From positions 62,001 to 126,000 of the forward strand of contig JAZDRN010000005.1 in the NCBI GenBank assembly GCA_047501485.1: a DNA stretch of 64,000 bases, written 5' to 3'. Below the pieces are notes generated by a model that saw only the letters and a list, made by a program, of their open reading frames with translations, did not search any database and had not been told where the DNA came from. Of this stretch, positions 58,397 through 64,000 are shown one piece after another; position 1 is the first letter of the stretch; each line of letters begins with the position of its first letter. Origin of the DNA: Ancrocorticia sp047501485 (GTDB taxonomy: Bacteria > Actinomycetota > Actinomycetes > Actinomycetales > Actinomycetaceae). A program made the translations under genes and the position numbers.

Positions 58397-59284
58397 ATGC
58401 TTGGCACGCAACTTGAACGAATGAGAGAGGGCCGTGGCTTTATCGCCGCTCTGGATCAAAGTGGCGGATCCACTCCACGCGCTCTCAAACTGTACGGAAT
58501 CGACGAAGACCGCTACTCCACCGATGATGAGATGTTCGATCTGGTGCACGCGATGCGCGAGCGCATCGTCACCAGCCCATCCTTCAGCGGCGATCACATT
58601 CTCGCGGCCATCCTTTTCGAGAAGACGATGGATCGCACATTCGATGGCCAACCCGCCGCCGATTACCTGTGGGAACGCAAGAACATCCTGCCGATCCTCA
58701 AGGTGGACAAAGGCTTGGCCGAAGCCTCCGATGGCGTCCGCCTCATGAAGCCCATTCCGGATCTCGATGCTCTCCTGGAGCGAGCCAAGGCGGCACACAT
58801 CTTCGGGACCAAGATGCGTTCGGTCATCCAGTCCGCCGACCGCGCGGGTATCGCCGCCAACGTGGACCAGCAGTTCGAGCTGGGCCATAGGATCGCCTCC
58901 GCGGGCCTGGTGCCCATCCTCGAGCCCGAGGTGGACATCAAGGCGGCGGACAAGGAAGCCTGCGAGGACATACTCCTCGATGAGATCTCGAAGCGGCTGG
59001 CCACAGAGAGCTTCGATCTTCCGATCATGTTCAAGCTGACGATTCCGACCCGGGACGATCTCTACGCCTCGATCATCGACCATCCGTCGGTGCTCCGCGT
59101 GGTTGCCCTATCGGGCGGTTATTCGCGCGAGGAGGCCAACGAGCACCTGGCCCGCAACCACGGTTTGATCGCGAGCTTCTCGCGTGCACTGACCGAGGGG
59201 CTCACGGGTTCGATGTCGGACGAGGAATTCGATCAGGCTCTGGCCGATTCGATCGCTTCGATCTACGAGGCTTCACTGACCTGA
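58397..59284 (+). CDS. fda: Fructose-bisphosphate aldolase, class I
   Basis: Schiff-base aldolase of 295 aa, the bacterial FBA class I type. GRGFIAALDQSGGSTPRAL is the diagnostic N-terminus; ILPILKVDKGL and RLMKPIPDLD carry active-site residues; LPIMFKLTIPTRDDLY contains the putative Schiff-base Lys; VVALSGGYSREEAN is the phosphate site. GGGAGGACGAG lies just before the ATG. It is monocistronic with a strong terminator. Being metal-independent, it fits a zinc-limited lifestyle suggested by the nearby ribosomal-protein operon. Confidence 0.93.
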   Translation: MLGTQLERMREGRGFIAALDQSGGSTPRALKLYGIDEDRYSTDDEMFDLVHAMRERIVTSPSFSGDHILAAILFEKTMDRTFDGQPAADYLWERKNILPILKVDKGLAEASDGVRLMKPIPDLDALLERAKAAHIFGTKMRSVIQSADRAGIAANVDQQFELGHRIASAGLVPILEPEVDIKAADKEACEDILLDEISKRLATESFDLPIMFKLTIPTRDDLYASIIDHPSVLRVVALSGGYSREEANEHLARNHGLIASFSRALTEGLTGSMSDEEFDQALADSIASIYEASLT

Positions 59285-59286
59285 GA

Positions 59287-59331
59287 GGCTGAGGCCACCG
59301 GTTGAACGCTAGTTCGCCGGTGGCCTCAGCC
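59287..59331. terminator. Bidirectional terminator after fda
   Basis: Perfect 15-bp arms (59287-59301 and 59317-59331), between the convergent fda and acetyltransferase genes. Confidence 0.75.
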
Positions 59332-59376
59332 GAAACCCGGCCGATGCCGAGCTCGATTGATCGAGCACCGTCGAAG

Positions 59377-60045
59377 TCAGCGGCCCTCGAGGTATTCGCG
59401 CTCGTAGGCGACGCGTAGATCCTCGGGGGTTCCCGTCATGATGAGCGCCGCGTGGCGAGTGATTGCCTCCACCGGCCAATCCCACCATCGCAGTTGCTCG
59501 AGTAGCGCGATCTGGGCTTCATCGAACCGGGTTCTGATCGGGCGGGCCGGGTTGCCCACCACGATCTCGTATGGCTTCACGTCTTTGGCGACGACGGCGT
59601 GCGCTCCGACCACCGCCCCGTCCCCTATTGTGACGCCCGGCAGGATCACCGCCTCGCGGCCGATCCATACGTCGTTGCCTACAACGGTGTCGCCTCGCTG
59701 TTCGAGGGCGGTGAACTCGTCCAGGGTATTGTCGGTCCATTCGCCGCCGAACATCGTGAAGGGATAACTGGAGACGCCCACGAGGGGGTGATCGCCACCC
59801 GGCATGAGGAAACTCGCTCCCGGCCCGATCGTGGTGAACCTGCCGATGCGCAGGCGCTGCGGGCCGTAGAGGTAGAGGACGTTGGCCTGCTCGAAAGGCG
59901 GGCGGGTGCCCTCGTCGTCGTAATAGCTGAAATCGCCGACTTCGATGAAGGGCGAGGTGATCTGGTTCTTCAGGAAGATGACGTTGGTGAGGTCGGGGCG
60001 CGTCGTGGGATTGAGGGCGTCAGGATCGGGAATTCGCTGTTCCAT
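59377..60045 (-). CDS. Vat-like hexapeptide-repeat acetyltransferase
   Basis: 222-aa left-handed beta-helix acyltransferase of the Vat/CatB xenobiotic type. SYYDDEGTRPPFEQANVLYL, LRIGRFTTIGPGASFLMPGG, DHPLVGVSSYPFTMFG, GNDVWIGREAVILPGVTIGD and EIVVGNPARPIRTRFD follow the order seen in streptogramin acetyltransferases; the catalytic His is in GGDHPLVG. AAGGAG lies seven bases before the ATG at 60045. Whether it acts on streptogramins or a native metabolite is open. It is downstream of the alternative ribosomal-protein operon on the same strand, beyond a hairpin. Confidence 0.87.
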   Translation of the reverse strand: MEQRIPDPDALNPTTRPDLTNVIFLKNQITSPFIEVGDFSYYDDEGTRPPFEQANVLYLYGPQRLRIGRFTTIGPGASFLMPGGDHPLVGVSSYPFTMFGGEWTDNTLDEFTALEQRGDTVVGNDVWIGREAVILPGVTIGDGAVVGAHAVVAKDVKPYEIVVGNPARPIRTRFDEAQIALLEQLRWWDWPVEAITRHAALIMTGTPEDLRVAYEREYLEGR

Positions 60046-60093
60046 GACCATTCTCCTTCGTGGATGCTTCTCCTTGGAGAATAGCCGCGAACG

Positions 60094-60133
60094 GGCGGGG
60101 TGCCCACCCCAGGAGGTGGGCGGACACCCCGCC
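60094..60133 (-). terminator. Hairpin after the alternative ribosomal-protein operon
   Basis: GGCGGGGTG and CCCACC pair with GGTGGG and CACCCCGCC across a 4-base bulge. It separates rpmJ from the acetyltransferase gene. Confidence 0.5.
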
Positions 60134-60197
60134 TTGGCGGACGTTCTCGGGGCTCGGGATAGTCGTGGGCCCCTCGAACACGCCAGCTTTGACCGGC

Positions 60198-60320
60198 CTA
60201 ACCCTGCCTGCCCTTGAAGCGGGGGTTGGTCTTGTTGATGACGTAGATGCGGCCCTTGCGGCGCACCACTTTGGAACCGGGTTGACGCGCCAACGATCGC
60301 AACGACGAACGTACCTTCAT
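60198..60320 (-). CDS. rpmJ: Ribosomal protein L36, cysteine-free (type B)
   Basis: 40 aa (MKVRSSLRSLARQPGSKVVR, then KGRIYVINKTNPRFKGRQG). The zinc-binding C..C..C..H of standard L36 is absent, so this is the zinc-independent paralog. Its ATG overlaps the L31 stop as ATGA. Last gene of the operon. Confidence 0.93.
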   Translation of the reverse strand: MKVRSSLRSLARQPGSKVVRRKGRIYVINKTNPRFKGRQG

Positions 60321-60571
60321 CGGGTCTTCTCCTTTCCATAGCGCTGCCAGAACTTCTCCACGCGTCCCGCGGTATCGACGAGACGGCGCTTTCCCGTCCA
60401 CGCGGGGTGCGAGGCCGAGGAGATCTCGATATCGATGACGGGATAGGTGTTGCCGTCCTCCCACTCGATCGTGTTCGCCGATGTGGCGGTGGAGCGGGTG
60501 AGGAAGGCGTAGTCGGCTCCCTTGTCACGGAAGACGACGCGATGGTAATCGGGATGAATCCCTTGCTTCAT
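60317..60571 (-). CDS. rpmE2: Ribosomal protein L31, type B
   Basis: 84 aa (MKQGIHPDYHRVVFRDKGAD, FLTRSTATSANTIEW, then SSASHPAWTGKRRLVDTAGR). The zinc cysteines of type A L31 are missing. AGGAGG eight bases before the ATG overlaps the S14 stop. Exchange of L31 forms is a known zinc-starvation response. Confidence 0.95.
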   Translation of the reverse strand: MKQGIHPDYHRVVFRDKGADYAFLTRSTATSANTIEWEDGNTYPVIDIEISSASHPAWTGKRRLVDTAGRVEKFWQRYGKEKTR

Positions 60572-60583
60572 ATGTATTTCCTC

Positions 60584-60889
60584 CTACCAGGATGATTTGG
60601 TGACGCCGGGTAGTTGGCCGGATAGGGCCGCCTGGCGGAACTGGACCCGGGACAGCCCGAACTTGCGCAGGTAACCGCGCGGACGGCCGTCGGAGAAGCC
60701 TCGGTTACGCAGACGGGTGGGCGAGGCGTCGCGGGGAAGCGCCTGCAGGCGCCTGCGAGCATCCGCCTTCTCCTCCTCCGGCGTGGCGGGGTTGGCGAGA
60801 GTCCGCAGCAGCTCGATTCGCCGCTCGCGGTACTTCCCCACCACGGCGGCCCGCTGCATGTTGCGCGCGATCTTCGACTTCTTGGCCAT
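60584..60889 (-). CDS. rpsN: Ribosomal protein S14, zinc-independent form
   Basis: 101 aa, the long cysteine-free S14 (MAKKSKIARNMQRAAVVGKY, SPTRLRNRGFSDGRPRGYLR, LSRVQFRQAALSGQLPGV). The short S14 normally used by actinobacteria has four zinc cysteines. The ATG overlaps the L33 stop by one base (TGATG), so translation is coupled. Confidence 0.95.
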   Translation of the reverse strand: MAKKSKIARNMQRAAVVGKYRERRIELLRTLANPATPEEEKADARRRLQALPRDASPTRLRNRGFSDGRPRGYLRKFGLSRVQFRQAALSGQLPGVTKSSW

Positions 60890-61056
60890 CAGCGCGTCTC
60901 AACGAACTCGACGTGCCGGCCGGCCTTGGGATCGTACTTGCGGATCCGTAGGCGTTCCGGAGTATTTCGGCGGTTCTTGGTGGTGACGTAACGGAACCCG
61001 GTTCCAGCCGTCGACTCCATGGTGATGATCGGGCGCACGTCCTTGCTCTGTGCCAT
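60889..61056 (-). CDS. rpmG: Ribosomal protein L33, cysteine-free form
   Basis: 55 aa (MAQSKDVRPIITMESTAGTG, RYVTTKNRRNTPERLRIRKY, DPKAGRHVEFVETR). The CxxC pairs of zinc L33 are replaced. It overlaps the L28 stop by one base. Confidence 0.94.
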   Translation of the reverse strand: MAQSKDVRPIITMESTAGTGFRYVTTKNRRNTPERLRIRKYDPKAGRHVEFVETR

Positions 61057-61292
61057 CAGATCTTCTCTCCCCTCGCCAGGATGTCCTGGCAGACTCGGTC
61101 GATTCCCAGCTTGTCGATTGTTCTGATGCCGCGCGGCGAAACCTGTAGCTTGACGTTTCTTCCCAGCGACGGCACCCAGTAGCGCTTGGTCTGCACGTTG
61201 ACCTTCCATCGGCGGCTGGTGCGCCGGTGGGAGTGGGACACGGATTTTCCGAATGAGGGCTTTGCCCCAGTGACTTGACAGTAATTGCTCAC
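61056..61292 (-). CDS. rpmB: Ribosomal protein L28 (operon leader)
   Basis: 78 aa (MSNYCQVTGAKPSFGKSVSH, SHRRTSRRWKVNVQTKRYWV, SLGRNVKLQVSPRGIRTID). First gene of the alternative ribosomal-protein operon, transcribed away from the Zur-like palindrome at 61305. It has one cysteine and no CxxC zinc motif. Confidence 0.94.
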   Translation of the reverse strand: MSNYCQVTGAKPSFGKSVSHSHRRTSRRWKVNVQTKRYWVPSLGRNVKLQVSPRGIRTIDKLGIDRVCQDILARGEKI

Positions 61293-61303
61293 GCGACCAT
61301 ATT

Positions 61304-61323
61304 AGTAATGATTATCGTTTTCA
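61304..61323. promoter_or_regulatory. Candidate Zur operator
   Basis: TAAT-G-ATTA (61306-61314) is exactly symmetric, inside GTAATGATTATCGTTTTCA, which resembles the Fur/Zur-type pattern of actinobacteria. It sits in the 61-base divergent gap between the ribosomal-protein operon (start 61292) and the CobW-like gene (start 61354), in strikingly A/T-rich sequence. Confidence 0.6.
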
Positions 61324-61353
61324 ACAAGAGGGCTACATCTCTCGGAGGTTTCA

Positions 61354-62382
61354 TTGCACATCTCGGTTCTCACCGCGGCGGATCCGCTTGTCCGCAGTAT
61401 CGCCGCCCTGTCGCTGTCCGATATCTGCCCCGTGCTGGCCATCGATTTGAACGACGACGGCACGACACTCGCCTATTCCACCGGTTTCGATCAGACGTCC
61501 ACCGAGGTTCCGCTGGCCCATTCGTGCATCGCCTGCTCCCTGCGCGAGGCGATCATCCCGTTCCTTCTGGAGGCCGGTCCCGAGAATGTGATCCTCGCCC
61601 TACCGCCGGCGGTCGAATCAGCCACCATCGTCCCGCTCTTCAGCGACCAGGTGGAGGATCTGGGGTGGTACGTCACCTCCGTGATGCACGTGTGCGAGCT
61701 CAGCCGTATCGCCGAAGAACTGCTCTCCCACGTCACCCTGGCCGAGCGCGGAATGGAGCTCTTCGAGGACGACGAGCGCTGCGTGGGTAAGATACAGCTG
61801 ATGAACATCGGCTACAGCGACATCGTCATCACCACGGGAAGCGACGAACGGGCGATGGACCTGGTGGAACATTTCCGTCCACACGACTCGCTCCTCGTAC
61901 CCTCCCTCAGCGAGGTGGAGGCCGGGATGATTTTGGGTGGGCAGCACGACGTCGAGGCCGGCATCCGGCGCATTCATCCGGCCACGACAGCCGCCTGGGG
62001 CGGGCCGAGCGAGCGAGGGGTGTGGACACTGGACCTGACATCGCAGCGCGCATTCCATCCCGACCGTTTCATCGATGCCCTGAGTCAGCTGTGCCAGGGA
62101 GAGGTCTGTGTGAGGGGATGCTTCTGGCTGCCAACCCGCCCCGACACCATCTGCGCCCTCAATGCGCACGGCGGCCTGATCACCTTCGGCAGTGCCGGAG
62201 ACTGGCCCGACGAACCCAGGACGCACCTCGTCGTCACCGGTACTTCGGATCGCAGGGGCGAGGAGGATCGCAGGGGCGAGATCGAAGCGGCATTCGCCGA
62301 CTGCCTGCTCTCCCCTGCCGAACAGGAGCTGTCCTTGCATTGGGCCGGCACCTCAGATGGCCTCAGCGAATGGTTCGATTGA
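61354..62382 (+). CDS. CobW/COG0523-related protein without a Walker A motif
   Basis: 342 aa; TTG start with GGAGG five bases upstream. The overall order follows COG0523 metallochaperone GTPases: a first strand (HISVLTA), an acidic loop, a Cys motif (HSCIACSLREAI, C58 and C61, in place of CxCC), a second strand VILALPPAVESATIVP, a YSDIVITTGSD guanine-side segment and a C-terminal CobW-like domain. The GxxGxGKT loop is replaced by ADPLVRSIAAL, so GTP binding should be lost. A related gene (mrf) belongs to the mycobacterial zinc-starvation ribosomal operon, where it promotes ribosome hibernation. Confidence 0.78.
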   Translation: MHISVLTAADPLVRSIAALSLSDICPVLAIDLNDDGTTLAYSTGFDQTSTEVPLAHSCIACSLREAIIPFLLEAGPENVILALPPAVESATIVPLFSDQVEDLGWYVTSVMHVCELSRIAEELLSHVTLAERGMELFEDDERCVGKIQLMNIGYSDIVITTGSDERAMDLVEHFRPHDSLLVPSLSEVEAGMILGGQHDVEAGIRRIHPATTAAWGGPSERGVWTLDLTSQRAFHPDRFIDALSQLCQGEVCVRGCFWLPTRPDTICALNAHGGLITFGSAGDWPDEPRTHLVVTGTSDRRGEEDRRGEIEAAFADCLLSPAEQELSLHWAGTSDGLSEWFD

Positions 62383-62408
62383 ACCTGACGGCCCATTGCT
62401 CGGCTAAT

Positions 62409-62453
62409 GCGGCGTCCGGTGGGCGGCGCCGCACGCTACCCACCGGACGCCGC
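62409..62453. terminator. Bidirectional terminator between CobW-like gene and xylB
   Basis: Perfect 15-bp arms (62409-62423 and 62439-62453) between convergent stops. Confidence 0.75.
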
Positions 62454-62462
62454 TGCAGAAGC

Positions 62463-63884
62463 CTAAACAGGATAGCCCAGAGCTTCCTTCGCCGCGACAT
62501 GCTGCTTCATGATCTGCGGTTGCAGGCCACGGGACTTGACCACGCGTTCCTTGTGCTCCCACACCGGGAACTCCCCGGTCACAGCCGCCACAGCCTGCAT
62601 GGCCGCTCCCACGGTCACGTATTCGCTGGGTTTGGGGATCACGATCGGGATGGGAGTGACCTGGGTGAGGACTTGCTGGACGGCTCGGTTGCGCGCCGCA
62701 CCTCCGATGACGAGGAGGCGGTTGATCGGGATTCCCAGATCGATGACCGCGTTCAAGCCCACGATCAGCCCGCACACCATTCCTTCGACGAAGGCCCTGG
62801 CCAAGTTGCGTGGATTTGCGTTATCCAGGGAGAGACCATGGACGCTGCCTCGCGCCGTTGGCAGGTACGGAGTGCGCTCCCCTTCGAAGTACGGAAGCAG
62901 GGTGACGCCCTCGGCCCCGGGAGCGGCCTGACGAGCCAACGAGGAGATCTCGTCATGATCGCGCCCCAGGATACGGGTCGCCGCGTCGAGATCGCGCGCA
63001 GCGTTCAGAGTCGCCGCCATCGGGAGAAGGTCGCCGGTGCAATCGGCGTATGACGAGACCAATCCCGAGGGGTCGTTGATGACGCTGCTTGCCCGGGCGA
63101 AGGCAGTACCCGATGTTCCGATGGACAGGATGCCATCGCCGACTTCCAGACCGAGCGCCAGCGCTCCCAGCGCGTTGTCGCCGCCGCCGACTCCCAGCGG
63201 AATCCCCGGAGGAATTCCCGGCAGACCGGAGGCCGTGACACCGGCGCAATCGCGAGGGCCGAGAATGGTGGGGAGAATCGCGCGCTTTCCGAGCCCTATT
63301 TCCAGCAGCTCCTCATCCCATTCGTCCTTCTCGGCCGACCAGTACCCGGTACCCGAGGCATCGGAACGATCCGTGGTCAGCTCGGACAGGTCCGGGTTGT
63401 CAGGCCCAAATCCTCGCAGTCGCCATGTCAGGTAATCGTGCGGAAGGCAGATCGCAGCGGTGCGAGCCGCGTTCTGGGGTTCGTTGTCTCGCAACCAGCG
63501 CGCCTTGGCCACGGTGGATGCCACGACCAGCGGCGATCCGGTTCTGCGAATCCAGTGCTGGGCGCCGAATTCCTCGTTCAGCGCATCGATCGAGGGGGCG
63601 CAGCTGGTGTCATTCCACAGCATCGCATCGCGAATGACTCGGCCCTGCTCATCCAGGCAGATCATGCCCTGCATCTGGGCACCGATCGAGATGGCGTCCA
63701 CGTCATTGAGACCGCCTGCCCCGATGAATGCCTCCAGCAAGGCATTCCACCACCGTTCGGGGTTGATCTGGGTACTGACCGGGTGCGATGACCGTCCCAT
63801 CCGCACGATCTTGCCGGTTGAAACGTCTCGAATGGTTACCTTGCAGCTTTGCGTCGACGAATCTACTCCCGCGACGAGTTTCAT
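62463..63884 (-). CDS. xylB: Xylulokinase (FGGY family)
   Basis: Phosphorylates D-xylulose to xylulose 5-phosphate. 473 aa. VAGVDSSTQSCKVTIRDVST is the phosphate loop, AISIGAQMQGMICLDEQGR and DAMLWNDTSCAPS are the sugar site with catalytic Asp, GVGGGDNALGALALG and ILSIGTSGTAF are ATP-domain motifs, and RLLVIGGAARNRAVQQVL is the C-terminal FGGY signature. AAAGG lies eight bases before the ATG. It overlaps the upstream gene by four bases (ATGA), so it belongs to a pentose operon that continues outside the window. Confidence 0.92.
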   Translation of the reverse strand: MKLVAGVDSSTQSCKVTIRDVSTGKIVRMGRSSHPVSTQINPERWWNALLEAFIGAGGLNDVDAISIGAQMQGMICLDEQGRVIRDAMLWNDTSCAPSIDALNEEFGAQHWIRRTGSPLVVASTVAKARWLRDNEPQNAARTAAICLPHDYLTWRLRGFGPDNPDLSELTTDRSDASGTGYWSAEKDEWDEELLEIGLGKRAILPTILGPRDCAGVTASGLPGIPPGIPLGVGGGDNALGALALGLEVGDGILSIGTSGTAFARASSVINDPSGLVSSYADCTGDLLPMAATLNAARDLDAATRILGRDHDEISSLARQAAPGAEGVTLLPYFEGERTPYLPTARGSVHGLSLDNANPRNLARAFVEGMVCGLIVGLNAVIDLGIPINRLLVIGGAARNRAVQQVLTQVTPIPIVIPKPSEYVTVGAAMQAVAAVTGEFPVWEHKERVVKSRGLQPQIMKQHVAAKEALGYPV

Positions 63885-64000
63885 TGTCCATACCTTTCGT
63901 TCTGTGCCGCCCCGCCCCTGTAGAGATCGAGGAGGCGCGCAACTTCTTGCTCCATTGCAGTTGCGGCGGGCTTGGTCCATTTGCGGGTGTCCACCAGTTC
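63881..64000 (-). CDS. 3' end of the gene preceding xylB (partial)
   Basis: Last 39 codons of a minus-strand gene whose start is beyond the window. The end reads ELVDTRKWTKPAATAMEQEV, then RLLDLYRGGAAQNERYGQ. Its TGA overlaps the xylB ATG. A terminal YGQ recalls L-ribulose-5-phosphate 4-epimerases, which would suit a pentose operon, but the fragment is too short to assign. Confidence 0.55.
   Translation of the reverse strand, partial: ELVDTRKWTKPAATAMEQEVARLLDLYRGGAAQNERYGQ

Overview
The window is high-GC DNA (roughly 60-63% G+C by eye) from an actinobacterium, most likely in or near the Actinomycetaceae. Evidence: actinobacterial-type genes (PASTA kinase PknL, class II DAHP synthase, DUF3043 and DUF4191 proteins, GlnE with two glutamine synthetases, polyphosphate glucokinase), frequent GTG starts, TANNNT -10 boxes, and a gene order that follows the Mycobacterium tuberculosis Rv2176-Rv2230 neighbourhood as I remember it. 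Species cannot be fixed from sequence alone. A run of ten Ns at 11279-11288 shows that this is a scaffold with a gap, and the sequence beside the gap is unreliable.

Layout. 1-10.1 kb: end of a lytic transglycosylase, pknL, aroG, PPi-dependent phosphofructokinase, an unknown membrane protein, an exonuclease/GIY-YIG/UvrC-like fusion, a small Lrp-type ligand-binding protein, then trpD behind a receiver-like protein. 10.1-13.1 kb: sodA, the gap, a lysine-type permease. 13.1-21.8 kb: FKBP lipoprotein, erpA, a degenerate glycerate-kinase-like protein overlapping an M20 dipeptidase, a DUF3043 protein, pyrD, pepA. 21.9-27 kb: lpdA-sucB, a secreted protein, a DUF4191 protein. 27-37 kb: nitrogen block of glnA (with a near-perfect GlnR operator), an amino-acid ABC transporter, a phosphatase, glnE and glnA2. 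37-42.8 kb: DUF2207-like protein, panB, SPOR-like small protein, map-ppgK, RNase P RNA (minus strand), yaaA.

42.9-45.4 kb holds a compact sulfur-stress locus: a CsoR/CstR-family repressor without the copper-ligand histidine, divergent from a CoA-disulfide-reductase/rhodanese fusion that is flanked by two tiny paralogous Cys-rich proteins (56 and 39 aa), with an inverted-repeat operator candidate between them. 45.6-51.4 kb: a coiled-coil protein that has lost its zinc-ribbon cysteines, a NIF3 protein, a YdcF protein, and pdxR divergent from pdxST. 51.5-58.3 kb: an alpha/beta hydrolase, a VOC protein, a DUF4352 protein, a NarL-type two-component pair, tRNA-Asn and a lower-GC patch of small or broken genes. 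58.4-64 kb: class I fructose-bisphosphate aldolase, a Vat-like acetyltransferase, a five-gene operon of alternative ribosomal proteins (L28, L33, S14, L31, L36) divergent from a Walker-less CobW-like protein across a Zur-like palindrome, then xylulokinase and the 3' end of the gene before it.

Themes. (1) Zinc sparing with a probable Zur operator. (2) Persulfide handling by the CstR-like locus. (3) Nitrogen control by GlnR and GlnE. (4) Glycolysis drawing on PPi and polyphosphate (PPi-PFK and PpgK). (5) Many genes appear to be leaderless: a TANNNT box ends exactly 6-7 nt before the start codon in at least a dozen cases. (6) Intergenic regions carry repeated short tandem duplications of 13-20 bp.
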